Source of the DNA: Halobacillus_B sp963739045
GTDB taxonomy: Bacteria > Bacillota > Bacilli > Bacillales > Halobacillaceae
DNA: 64,000 bases
Direction of reading: 5' to 3'
NCBI GenBank assembly: GCA_963739045.1
Contig: CAVTYY010000005.1
Location: forward strand, 744,001-808,000
Below the pieces are notes generated by a model. That model had not been told where the DNA came from. It saw only the letters and a list, made by a program, of their open reading frames with translations, and did not search any database. The translations under genes and the position numbers were made by a program. Each line of letters starts with the position of its first letter. Position 1 is the stretch's first letter. Below are positions 7,940-16,247 of the stretch, in pieces.

Positions 7940-8746
7940 CTATAGAAAAATTAACACGACGGCTCCAACAATAAAGCAATAAAAAGCAAAATATTTTAAA
8001 TTTCCTTTTTCCATAATATTCATGAACCATTTTAGCGACCAGTAGGAAGCGATTAGTGAAGCAATGAACGCAATGGCATATCCTACCCAAAGATTTGCTA
8101 AGTCCTGGCTCAATAAATCATCAATCGACAAAAGCATTGTTCCCAGACTAACCGGTATATATAAGAGAAAGGAGAATCGGAGGGCGGTCTGCTGCTTCAT
8201 CCCTAACAGCATAGCTGCAACAATGGTGGCACCCGAACGACTGATTCCGGGTATAAGAGCAACGGCTTGAGCTAACCCGACAATCACCGCATCTTTCCAG
8301 GTTAACTGTCCTTCACTTTTACTTCCACGCAAGTTTCGAATGATCCAAAGAGCGATGCCGGTTATAATTAGCGTAATACCTACGACTTCTACAGTTTTTA
8401 AACCTTCAATCGCATCTCCAAGTAAAATTCCCAGTACGCCGGCCGGTATGGTTCCGATGATAAGAAAGATGATAAAATCAAACTCATCTTTCTGACGAGG
8501 GTCCTTTGTAATTACGTAGCCAATACCATTTCTTATTAGTCGGACGATATCGTTTCGATAAATAATCAGGACGGCAAGTAAAGAAGCGAAATTCACCAAT
8601 ACTTCAAACTGCAGGCCTTCGAGCTTCATATGTATCAAGTCTTGCACTATTACTAAATGACCGCTTGAAGAAATAGGGATAGGCTCAGTGAACCCCTGAA
8701 AGATCCCCAAGAATAAATATTTGATTAAAACCCAGAAGTCTTGCAT
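7940..8746 (-). CDS. uppP: Undecaprenyl-diphosphatase UppP (BacA)
   Basis: A 268-residue membrane enzyme that dephosphorylates undecaprenyl diphosphate to recycle the lipid carrier of cell-wall synthesis. It also gives bacitracin tolerance. The two BacA motifs are present: GFTEPIPISSSGHLVI near residue 18 and GISRSGATI near residue 170. In the first motif the usual EGxTE reads QGFTE, so the first Glu is Gln, a change I recall in other Bacillus UppP paralogues. About eight membrane segments. AGGAGG lies ten bases before the ATG. Confidence 0.93.
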   Translation of the reverse strand: MQDFWVLIKYLFLGIFQGFTEPIPISSSGHLVIVQDLIHMKLEGLQFEVLVNFASLLAVLIIYRNDIVRLIRNGIGYVITKDPRQKDEFDFIIFLIIGTIPAGVLGILLGDAIEGLKTVEVVGITLIITGIALWIIRNLRGSKSEGQLTWKDAVIVGLAQAVALIPGISRSGATIVAAMLLGMKQQTALRFSFLLYIPVSLGTMLLSIDDLLSQDLANLWVGYAIAFIASLIASYWSLKWFMNIMEKGNLKYFAFYCFIVGAVVLIFL

Positions 8747-8915
8747 AAACGTTGTTCCTCCTCAAGATATAAACTTTCAAAATGATGCGGTTAAAAACAA
8801 TCATGATCTAACTATACCGCTTGTTGAATTTTATGTGCAATAGGCAATTTATTCTTTATTAGAAATGTACTCCTTGCTGAGCGTGTTCACTCTGTAACAA
8901 AAGGCATGATTTTTC

Positions 8916-8954
8916 ACAAAAAGAAAGGTGCCACCAAATGGATGGCACCTTTCT
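8916..8954 (-). terminator. Terminator of yjzD
   Basis: On the minus strand AGAAAGGTGCCA pairs with TGGCACCTTTCT and runs into TTTTT, just after the yjzD stop codon. Confidence 0.9.
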
Positions 8955-8959
8955 ATAAT

Positions 8960-9133
8960 TTATGCTTCCTGTTTGATCAAGCCTTCACCAAGTGCTATCA
9001 CTGTTCCGCTGAACAAAACAGTCATGACGATAGCTTGCAGAAAAGAAAAGTCACTTCCTGTCATGTTACTGACAACATACGCCATCATTAAGCTTAATAG
9101 GAAAGCCCAGAAAACTGTCCAAAAAATACGCAT
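8960..9133 (-). CDS. yjzD: DUF2929 membrane microprotein YjzD
   Basis: A 57-residue protein with two membrane helices (about 4-21 and 30-49). It begins MRIFWTVFWAFLLSLMMAYV and contains SDFSFLQAIVMT. This fits the DUF2929/YjzD family, and B. subtilis yjzD also lies beside yjaU. GAGGTGAA precedes the ATG on the minus strand. Function is not established. Confidence 0.8.
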   Translation of the reverse strand: MRIFWTVFWAFLLSLMMAYVVSNMTGSDFSFLQAIVMTVLFSGTVIALGEGLIKQEA

Positions 9134-9270
9134 CGTTGTTCACCTCAATTTCACAGTCTACCCTTATTTTATCAAAGTATTATTGAAATTGGAATATGAA
9201 ATCGCTTAAGCTTGCATGTTTTCAAAAAATAATGAATAAAATGGAATTATTATGGGGGAGGTCTACACTT

Positions 9271-9819
9271 ATGATGACCACGATCTATCAATGTTTCCAT
9301 TGGATTGGCTACCATTTAACGACAAACCTGCTTCAAGAAGGATATGAAGTGATTGGGATAGACCCGATGTTCTCACCTCTTAGTGAACAGTTATATATGT
9401 TTGTTGGGAGAAATAGTAACTTCCAGCACTTTTACACCGTTCAAGACAAAGAAAAGCATGTGCACACGAATGAAGAGGAAAAAATGATCAATATTCAAGG
9501 AAATGTGTTAGTTATTGAAGAAACAGCAAATTCTAAAGCAACAAACTGTATTGAACTGCCTCCTTTATTTGGAGAATGGATGGATCTGGATGAGCTCGGC
9601 ATAAATCAGAAAGAGGAGCTGGCAGAGTGGGTGGCTGACACAAAGGCAGTTTATATTGAAGACTTAGTTAAAGTCCTCATTCCTGCAATCTCTAAAGGGG
9701 AATGGCATCCATCATTACATTCGCTAGAGGGCCGTGAAGAAAATTTAGAAAAGAAAATCGCAAATACTTGGGATAGTTATTTTCAGCTGCAGAAGCTTAA
9801 TTCAAAGCATTCCTATTAA
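9271..9819 (+). CDS. yjaU: YjaU-like protein, Rossmann-like N terminus
   Basis: A 182-residue cytosolic protein placed as B. subtilis yjaU, between yjzD and med. The first 35 residues (FHWIGYHLTTNLLQEGYEVIGID) read like the start of an NAD-dependent epimerase Rossmann fold, but the glycine-rich loop is incomplete and the catalytic YxxxK region is absent. It may therefore be a degenerate or repurposed dinucleotide-binding domain. ATG at 9271 follows GGGGGAGG, and the longer frame from 9196 has no such site. Function unknown. Confidence 0.75.
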   Translation: MMTTIYQCFHWIGYHLTTNLLQEGYEVIGIDPMFSPLSEQLYMFVGRNSNFQHFYTVQDKEKHVHTNEEEKMINIQGNVLVIEETANSKATNCIELPPLFGEWMDLDELGINQKEELAEWVADTKAVYIEDLVKVLIPAISKGEWHPSLHSLEGREENLEKKIANTWDSYFQLQKLNSKHSY

Positions 9820-9900
9820 AACTCCTCCTATATTTACTTTTTATACACCCACAGTGTAAAATAAAGAACAGAATATAGTGAAACTGTAGGAGTGCTGTTT

Positions 9901-10851
9901 GTGAGAGTGTATGGGGTAGCTTTCCTGATCATCCTTGTGTTCCTTTCGGGGTGCAGCAGGACAACAAGTCATGGACAAATAAATAAAGTCGGCATGCTTG
10001 TGGAAACGACCATCCACGATCAGGCTTGGGGGCAGCAGGGATATAAAGGTCTGTTGTCCATCCAGAAGGAATATGGCACTGATGTGTATTTCAAAGAAGG
10101 GATAAAGAATTATAACCAAACGGCAGAGGCCGTTGATGAATTGGTGAATAAAGGAGTTCGAGTCATTTTCGGGCACAGTAATATTTACGGAGAATATTTC
10201 CAGGAGCTTCATGAGTCTTATCCTGATGTTCATTTCATTTACTTTAATGGAGATTATGCGGCAGAAAATGTGACAAGTTTAAACTTTAGTGCAAATGCCA
10301 TGGGGTTTTTCGGTGGCATGGTTGCAGGGGAAATGACCACGTCTAACCATGTAGCCGTTATTGCCGCTTATGAATGGCAGCCGGAAGTGGAAGGTTTTTA
10401 CGAAGGTGTCAAATATCAGAACCCTGAGGCTAAGGTGGAGATCTCGTTTGTAAACAGCTGGGACAACACACCGAAAGCAATGGTCCTTTATAATCAAATG
10501 AAAGAAAATGGGGCCGACGTTTTTTATCCGGCGGGCGATCAATTTAGTGTCTCGATTGTTCATCAGATTCAAGAAGATCAAAAATATGCTATCGGATATG
10601 TGACAGACCAGTCCTCTCTAGGGGCGAATACAGTGTTAACTAGTACGGTTCAGAAAGTAGATGTAGTTTATAAAATTGCGATGGAGAGACTTATGGATGG
10701 CAGCCTCCCTGGGAAATCAATCGAATTTGATTTCAAAGAAGGGGCGATCACCATGGGAAAATACAGCCAGAAGGTGCCCAAATCTTTTGTGAAAGAAATG
10801 AAGTCAGCGGTTAAAGAGTATTCTCGGACAGGCAATCTCCCCAACCAATGA
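9901..10851 (+). CDS. med: BMP-family lipoprotein Med
   Basis: A 316-residue lipoprotein of the basic membrane protein (PnrA-like) family, with lipobox LSGC after a short signal sequence. The periplasmic-binding-protein fold is seen in KVGMLVETTIHDQAWGQQG and in the FGHSNIYGEYF region. In B. subtilis Med at this position is a positive regulator of competence that acts on comK, and some relatives bind nucleosides. The GTG at 9901 is favoured over GTG 9892 because TAGGAG lies eight bases upstream. B. subtilis has comZ directly after med, and I find no comZ here. Confidence 0.85.
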   Translation: MRVYGVAFLIILVFLSGCSRTTSHGQINKVGMLVETTIHDQAWGQQGYKGLLSIQKEYGTDVYFKEGIKNYNQTAEAVDELVNKGVRVIFGHSNIYGEYFQELHESYPDVHFIYFNGDYAAENVTSLNFSANAMGFFGGMVAGEMTTSNHVAVIAAYEWQPEVEGFYEGVKYQNPEAKVEISFVNSWDNTPKAMVLYNQMKENGADVFYPAGDQFSVSIVHQIQEDQKYAIGYVTDQSSLGANTVLTSTVQKVDVVYKIAMERLMDGSLPGKSIEFDFKEGAITMGKYSQKVPKSFVKEMKSAVKEYSRTGNLPNQ

Positions 10852-10938
10852 AAGAAAATGTGGCAGGTCTTAACCAGGGTGGCCGGCATAACAGCCAAAC
10901 AATTAAATAGGAGCATTCACTTCATTACTTGCTCAACC

Positions 10939-10972
10939 CATAAGACCCGAACCATTTGGTTCGGGTCTTATG
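10939..10972. terminator. Long hairpin, ACCCGAACC family
   Basis: A 15-bp perfect stem CATAAGACCCGAACC / GGTTCGGGTCTTATG with a 4-nt loop, 90 bp after med. It lacks a T run on either strand, so it may be a weak terminator. The core matches other gene-end hairpins in the window. Confidence 0.65.
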
Positions 10973-11136
10973 GTGCGGGAAAAACCTTTTGTCCCTGTCT
11001 CTGGATCCAGTTGCTTTCTCTTTCGCAGTGCCTAGTTGCTCGTGACCTAATCATTTCCATTCTGTGGCAAAGACCGGCACGTAAAGTTTTTGCTTAGGTA
11101 AGTCGAAGCTCACCAAGGCAATTCCGATTTTAAATT

Positions 11137-11325
11137 TTACTTTTTAAATTTTTGGATGAAGGGTTTAACCATTGGGGAGATTGAATCCCAGGTTTTATTT
11201 ACTTCTTGAAGCAGAGCTGGCCAATCGGTTTTCTGAGTTTCTTTCTGCGGCTGTTTTTGAGGGGCCTGTGAGTGTTGGTTTCCAAAGAGCATAGAATCAA
11301 ATGGAGAACGGTTTTGTTTTGCCAA
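11137..11325 (-). CDS. Small protein upstream of fabH, YjzB position
   Basis: A 62-residue hydrophilic protein (MAKQNRSPFDSMLFG, then a Gln- and Lys-rich linker, then WPALLQEVNKTWDSISPM). It lies in the place of B. subtilis yjzB, divergent from fabH, but I cannot confirm homology. The TTG at 11325 is chosen because AAGGAGG lies eight bases upstream. The frame also opens at a GTG three codons earlier, inside that site. The C-terminal helix resembles small spore or YppG-like proteins only loosely. Confidence 0.65.
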   Translation of the reverse strand: MAKQNRSPFDSMLFGNQHSQAPQKQPQKETQKTDWPALLQEVNKTWDSISPMVKPFIQKFKK

Positions 11326-11579
11326 TCCAAACACCTCCTTATACCATAAAGTATGAAACTATGACTTATCTATGTGGGCAGGGCTTTCCATATAGTTTAA
11401 CTAGTAGAACCAGCACGTGCATGTGAAGGAATAGGAAACGTTTTACTAGAGGGGATAATGGTGTTCTAGTAACGTTCGGAGAGGTGCAAGCTTGAAGGGA
11501 GGTTAATTTTTCACGTTTCTTCAAACAGATAACGATCTTCCCTGCTGATTTTTTAATGAAAAAATAACAACTAAGAAAC

Positions 11580-11608
11580 TTGCAGAATAAATAGGGATGA
11601 ATTAAAAT
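11580..11608 (+). promoter_or_regulatory. Sigma-A promoter of fabH-fabF
   Basis: TTGCAG at 11580-11585 and TAAAAT at 11603-11608 are separated by exactly 17 bases. The region 11326-11665 is otherwise non-coding. Confidence 0.7.
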
Positions 11609-11625
11609 TAGTACCAAGTCATAAG
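11607..11625 (+). promoter_or_regulatory. FapR-like operator of fabH-fabF
   Basis: ATTAGTACCAAGTCATAAG closely resembles the known FapR box (recalled consensus around TTAGTACCTAGTCTTAAT). It overlaps the end of the -10 box and the expected start site. FapR represses fatty-acid synthesis genes in Bacillus and is released by malonyl-CoA, so this fits the fabH-fabF operon. Confidence 0.75.
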
Positions 11626-11665
11626 AATGGATAATAGACTTTATTACCTTTAAGGGGATGAACAT

Positions 11666-12598
11666 ATGAACGCTGGAATTATCGGAGTGGGGCATTATGC
11701 CCCGGAAAAAGTATTAACCAACAAAGACTTAGAGAAAATGGTTGATACGAGTGATGAATGGATTCGTTCAAGAACTGGGATTGAAGAGCGGAGAATAGCG
11801 TCTGATGATATGGATACTTCAGATATGGCGTTTCGAGCTGCTCAAAATGCTCTCGAAGATGCAAACCTGCAGGCAGAAGACCTGGATATGATCTTGGTAG
11901 CTACGGTTACCCCTGACCATCCATTTCCATCCGTGTCCTCTATGCTGCAGCATAGACTAGGAGCTAAAAATGTTGCAGCTATGGATGTGAGTGCTGCATG
12001 TGCAGGATTTATGTACGGAGTCATTACTGCTAAACAGTTTATTGAAAACAGCGAGTATAAGAATATTCTCGTTATAGGGGTGGAAAAACTTTCTAAAATC
12101 ACTGACTGGTCAGACCGTAATACTTGTGTGCTCTTTGGTGATGCAGCTGGAGCAGCCATTATTGGTCCCGTAAGTGACGGGAAAGGTATTCTTTCTTTTG
12201 AATTAGGCGCAGACGGCAGCGGAGGACCGCATTTGTATCAAGATGAATTTCTAAAAATGAATGGGCGGGAAGTATTTAAATTTGCTGTACGTCAAATGCC
12301 GGAATCTTCAGTGAACGTCGTTAAGAAAATTGGCTTGAGTGAACAGGATGTCGATTATCTTATTCCTCACCAGGCGAATATCAGGATTATGGAAGCAGCT
12401 AGACAGCGTCTGGGAATTCCAGAAGAAAAAATGGCGACAACGGTTAAGCGATATGGCAATACTTCATCGGCTTCCATTCCGGTGGCTTTGTCAGAAGACG
12501 TAAAGGCAGGTAAAATAAAAGATAATGATCTTGTTGTTCTTGTCGGGTTTGGCGGAGGCCTCACATGGGGAGCCGTTGCACTGCGATGGGGGAAGTAA
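11666..12598 (+). CDS. fabH: 3-oxoacyl-ACP synthase III (FabH)
   Basis: A 310-residue ketoacyl-ACP synthase III that starts fatty-acid synthesis by condensing a short acyl-CoA with malonyl-ACP. The catalytic triad is visible: Cys in VSAACAGFMYG, His in LIPHQANIRIM, and Asn in RYGNTSSASIP. Corresponds to B. subtilis fabHA. AAGGGGATG precedes the ATG. fabF follows 18 bp later, so the two are co-transcribed behind the FapR-like operator. Confidence 0.96.
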   Translation: MNAGIIGVGHYAPEKVLTNKDLEKMVDTSDEWIRSRTGIEERRIASDDMDTSDMAFRAAQNALEDANLQAEDLDMILVATVTPDHPFPSVSSMLQHRLGAKNVAAMDVSAACAGFMYGVITAKQFIENSEYKNILVIGVEKLSKITDWSDRNTCVLFGDAAGAAIIGPVSDGKGILSFELGADGSGGPHLYQDEFLKMNGREVFKFAVRQMPESSVNVVKKIGLSEQDVDYLIPHQANIRIMEAARQRLGIPEEKMATTVKRYGNTSSASIPVALSEDVKAGKIKDNDLVVLVGFGGGLTWGAVALRWGK

Positions 12599-12616
12599 TC
12601 AAGGAGGAATTCAGTT

Positions 12617-13858
12617 ATGGATAAACGTCGCGTAGTAATAACAGGGATGGGTGCGATTACCCCTGTTGGAAACACAGTAGAGAAAATGTGGCAGAGCATT
12701 AAGACAGGACAATCCGGTGTGGGTGAAATTACCAAGGTAAACAAAGAGGATTATCCTGTAAGTGTAGCTGCAGAAGTGAAAGATTTCGATCCAACCGAAT
12801 TTATGGATCGTAAAGATGCAAGAAAAATGGACCCTTTTGTACAGTATGCGATGGCGGCTTCTCATATGGCTGTGAAAGATGCTGCACTGGAAATTACTGA
12901 AGAGAATGCTCCAAGAACGGGTGTATGGATTGGTTCAGGTATTGGCGGAATGGGCACTTATGAGTCCCAGTTTGAAACGTTCCAGAAGAAAGGCTATCGC
13001 CGAGTCAGCCCGTTCTTTATTCCGATGATGATTCCAGATATGGCTGCTGGACAAGTTTCTATTTCCCTTGGGGCAAAAGGGATTAATTCCTGTACGGTTA
13101 CAGCATGTTCATCAGGAGCAAATTCCATTGGAGATGCATTTAATGCGATTCAACGTGGAGATGCTGATGTCATGATTGCAGGTGGAACCGAAGCTCCAAT
13201 GAACAAGATGTCTTTTGCTGGGTTTGCAGCAGCTAGAGCACTTTCTCTTAATGAAGATCCTCGTACGGCAAGCCGGCCGTTTGATGTAAATCGCGATGGT
13301 TTTGTAATGGGGGAAGGAGCAGGAATTCTTGTTTTGGAGAATCTTGAATCTGCTAAAAAACGCGGAGCGAAAATTTATGGTGAATTAACTGGCTATGGTT
13401 CCACAGGTGATGCTCACCACATCACTGCACCTGCACCTGAAGGAGAAGGAGCAGCCCGGGCAATGCAGCAGGCACTCGACCGAGCTGACTTGAAGGCAAG
13501 TGATATCGACTACCTTAATGCTCATGGAACTTCAACGGAATTGAATGATAAATATGAAACCATTGCTGCCAAAACTGTGTTTGGAGAGTATGCTTCAAGT
13601 CTTGCTATTTCTTCGACTAAGTCAATGACTGGACACTTATTGGGTGCAGCAGGCGCAATAGAATCCGTCATTTCTTTGAAGGCTATTAATGAAGGAATAA
13701 TTCCACCAACCATTAATTACGAAACTCCTGACCCGGAATGTGATCTTGATTATGTACCGAATGAAGCCCGTCTTCAAGAAGTACGAGCAGTTATGAGTAA
13801 TTCACTTGGGTTTGGTGGACATAATGCAGCGCTGATTTTTCAAAAGTATCAGGATTAA
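12617..13858 (+). CDS. fabF: 3-oxoacyl-ACP synthase II (FabF)
   Basis: A 413-residue elongating ketoacyl-ACP synthase. The active-site Cys is in TVTACSSGANSIGDA, and the two His are in NAHGTSTELND and KSMTGHLLGAAG. The glycine-rich end SLGFGGHNAALIF is complete. Normal length. AAGGAGG lies upstream of the ATG. Confidence 0.97.
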   Translation: MDKRRVVITGMGAITPVGNTVEKMWQSIKTGQSGVGEITKVNKEDYPVSVAAEVKDFDPTEFMDRKDARKMDPFVQYAMAASHMAVKDAALEITEENAPRTGVWIGSGIGGMGTYESQFETFQKKGYRRVSPFFIPMMIPDMAAGQVSISLGAKGINSCTVTACSSGANSIGDAFNAIQRGDADVMIAGGTEAPMNKMSFAGFAAARALSLNEDPRTASRPFDVNRDGFVMGEGAGILVLENLESAKKRGAKIYGELTGYGSTGDAHHITAPAPEGEGAARAMQQALDRADLKASDIDYLNAHGTSTELNDKYETIAAKTVFGEYASSLAISSTKSMTGHLLGAAGAIESVISLKAINEGIIPPTINYETPDPECDLDYVPNEARLQEVRAVMSNSLGFGGHNAALIFQKYQD

Positions 13859-13913
13859 CAAAAATGAGATAACAGTAAAGAAATTTACTTCCAGTCTCAA
13901 AATAAATGAAAAA

Positions 13914-13965
13914 AACGTCAAATCAAAATTTAAAACTTTGATTTGACGCTTTTTTTGTGCAGCTA
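13914..13965. terminator. Bidirectional terminator between fabF and the LCP gene
   Basis: CGTCAAATCAAA pairs with TTTGATTTGACG with T runs on both sides, between convergent genes. Confidence 0.9.
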
Positions 13966-13987
13966 TATTTAATTACGGCTTGATTTC

Positions 13988-15004
13988 TTAATTACTGGTA
14001 CTGGCATCATCCTTCGTACCATTAAGGAAGTTATGGATATCTTCCCTTGTTTGCTGCTCATTATGAGAAAGAACCAATCCTATTGGGTAAGGCTTACGAA
14101 CGTTTTGGATGTTATCTTCTTCTGGAATCTTAGTCGTTTGAATATCGTCCACCGGGTTTAATAGAAAGTCCTTCGCCAGGGAAATAATTTTGCCTTTCCC
14201 CATATTCGTGTCAACATAAGGTTGAATATTACCAATTAAACGAGGGGCTTTCAAAATCCCGTTAAAAGATATTAACTTATCTTTCAGCAATTTAATAACC
14301 TTTTGCTGTCGCTCTACACGCCCAAAGTCTCCTTGACTATCATGTCTGAAACGAGCATACCCCAGTAATTCTTCTCCGTTTAATTTTTGTTTTCCTTTTT
14401 TTAGATCAAGATCGATGGTGCCAGATCCATCCTTATATTTCATATCTTCTTCTACATTAACGGTTAACCCATCAGGAGCTAGAGTATTCGCGATTTGCTC
14501 AAATCCATTAAAATCTACTATTGAATAGTATTCTAAATCTACTCCGAAATTTTTTGCGATTGTCTGACGAAGCAGCTCAGGGCCACCAAAAGCAAATGCG
14601 GCATTTATCTTGTTGTATCCATGCCCGGGAATATCCACGTACGTATCCCTCATAATCGATGCCATTTTAGCAGTATTATTCTTCGTATCATATTGAGCAA
14701 TGATAATCGTATCTGACCTTGGGATTTCATTACCCCGCTGATCGACACCTAATAAAAGAACTCTTACTTTTCCGTCTCCACCTTTGGCACCTTTAAAGTC
14801 ATCTTTATATTTACTTGTGGTATCTTTCAGGCTTGATGCATCATCCGTGCCGGAAAGATTACTATTTGCTTCGTTTTTCCCCGCGATATATTCATAACCT
14901 GTATATCCTATAGCTAATAAAAAGAACAGGATTAAAAGAAACAGGAATAATTTACGTTTTCTTCTTTTCTTACGGCTTTTTCGCGATTTGCGAGAAACAG
15001 CCAT
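13988..15004 (-). CDS. LytR-CpsA-Psr (LCP) family cell-wall polymer ligase
   Basis: A 338-residue membrane-anchored extracellular enzyme. A very basic N terminus (many Arg/Lys/Ser) is followed by one membrane helix at about 20-42, a Ser/Asp-rich linker, and the LCP domain from about residue 75. LCP marks are LLLGVDQR, RSDTIIIAQ, ASIMRDTYVDIPG with the conserved Arg, and YARFRHDSQGDFGRVERQQ. The family attaches wall teichoic acid or other glycopolymers to peptidoglycan. The ATG at 15004 is preferred because AAAGGATGG stands before it. No LCP gene is expected here in B. subtilis. Confidence 0.9.
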   Translation of the reverse strand: MAVSRKSRKSRKKRRKRKLFLFLLILFFLLAIGYTGYEYIAGKNEANSNLSGTDDASSLKDTTSKYKDDFKGAKGGDGKVRVLLLGVDQRGNEIPRSDTIIIAQYDTKNNTAKMASIMRDTYVDIPGHGYNKINAAFAFGGPELLRQTIAKNFGVDLEYYSIVDFNGFEQIANTLAPDGLTVNVEEDMKYKDGSGTIDLDLKKGKQKLNGEELLGYARFRHDSQGDFGRVERQQKVIKLLKDKLISFNGILKAPRLIGNIQPYVDTNMGKGKIISLAKDFLLNPVDDIQTTKIPEEDNIQNVRKPYPIGLVLSHNEQQTREDIHNFLNGTKDDASTSN

Positions 15005-15165
15005 GTGAACCATCCTTTCTAACCCAAAACCCCTGCTAATTAATTTACCTTTTATTTGACCTCAAGTAAAGGGGGATGTTGTCAAAATCTATCGGACAGC
15101 AGAGAGAATGAAGGAGCTCTTCTCAGCATACTAATAGAACAGGAGGACAAGCCGGAGGGATGCAT

Positions 15166-15366
15166 GTGTGGAAGTGGGTTTTATTCCTGACAGGATTTGG
15201 ATTCTCGGTAGTTGGAGGAACTGTCACGATCGCTTATCTCAACCTCGTACCAGCCGGTTTGGGCTGGTGGGAGTTTCTCATTTTATTGCAGTCACGAGTG
15301 GAATGCTATTTATTTCCTTTAGGACTAATTATGATAACTTTGGCAATTATGCTTATGAAAAATTGA
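15166..15366 (+). CDS. Small membrane protein, two helices
   Basis: A 66-residue protein made of two hydrophobic segments (about 2-25 and 35-62) with almost no charged residues between. GTG at 15166 follows GGAGGG with six bases between. An in-frame ATG two codons earlier abuts that site. Not recognised. It precedes yjbA by about 90 bp. Confidence 0.6.
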   Translation: MWKWVLFLTGFGFSVVGGTVTIAYLNLVPAGLGWWEFLILLQSRVECYLFPLGLIMITLAIMLMKN

Positions 15367-15458
15367 TTTTTGTAAAATATGGTTTTAAAGAATAAAAAAC
15401 CCAACATTGGTCATAATGTAACCTAAAGAGAAGCTCTTAGTGAAAGTGAGGGTCAGAT

Positions 15459-16223
15459 ATGCTGTATATGCATGATCTATGGGTAAACTGGTTTGAAGGT
15501 GAAGAAAATGGTTACAATATTTGCCGGTTTCATGAATGGCGGAAAGAAGATGGGATTGAATTAATCGACCAAATTCCTCTCGTCCATGTGGATGACGAAC
15601 TATTTGATTTTATTGAAAACGATTTGCAGGACTTGCCGCTCTCATTACTTCAGGATATTCATCGAAGAACGTATATGAAGAAAAATCAGGAAAGAATTAC
15701 GGTAGAGTACGCTGCCGTGGTAACAAATGGGAAAGATGTCATTGTATTTGATACGCTTGGATACACGCTTCCCGTGAAAAAGAGCCGTTTAATTCCACGT
15801 CAGGAAAGATTAGTGTTTGAAATGGTTGAGGGCAAGAAGCCTGAAAGTTTTAAGATAGAGTCTTCCTCTTTGAAAGAACATCATATTCTATCTTTAGAAC
15901 CTGGCAGAATGTCTGGCTTGACGAGGAGAGAGCGTCAGTTAAAACAATTACTAATGATGGCACTGGACCAGCTTAAGCATTCAGATCATCCCGAAGAGGT
16001 AAGGTACTGGCTGACAGAATGGGATCCCGCGCAGTATCCATCTATTAAGCAAATGACTAATGAAGATGCATGGGCGCATTTATATGAAGGAACGATAAAT
16101 GGATGGGGAGTTCATCATGAAGATTTGTGTGAGAAACTTATTAAAGGGCAGCCTTTCTTTGAAACGATTTGGCATGGAGAACATTCAGATGTTTCTACTC
16201 ACCATTTAAACAGCCAGAACTGA
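15459..16223 (+). CDS. yjbA: DUF3603 family protein YjbA
   Basis: A 254-residue cytosolic protein matching the YjbA/DUF3603 family, with the opening MLYMHDLWVNWFEGEENGYN and a mid-protein SGLTRRERQLKQLLMMALDQL. It lies next to trpS as in B. subtilis. Function unknown. AGTGAGGGT precedes the ATG. The terminator stem begins within the last codons. Confidence 0.85.
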   Translation: MLYMHDLWVNWFEGEENGYNICRFHEWRKEDGIELIDQIPLVHVDDELFDFIENDLQDLPLSLLQDIHRRTYMKKNQERITVEYAAVVTNGKDVIVFDTLGYTLPVKKSRLIPRQERLVFEMVEGKKPESFKIESSSLKEHHILSLEPGRMSGLTRRERQLKQLLMMALDQLKHSDHPEEVRYWLTEWDPAQYPSIKQMTNEDAWAHLYEGTINGWGVHHEDLCEKLIKGQPFFETIWHGEHSDVSTHHLNSQN

Positions 16224-16242
16224 ATTGATTCAGTTCTGGCTG
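16211..16242 (+). terminator. Terminator of yjbA, shared with trpS
   Basis: CAGCCAGAACTGAA pairs with TTCAGTTCTGGCTG around TTGA. It overlaps the yjbA stop codon and is followed by a T-rich stretch, and it also lies at the end of the convergent trpS. Confidence 0.85.
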
Positions 16243-16247
16243 CTTCT

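Noticed and set aside
10858..11097. 79-codon plus-strand frame after med
   Set aside because: No ribosome binding site, it runs through the 15-bp hairpin, and its composition is not protein-like.
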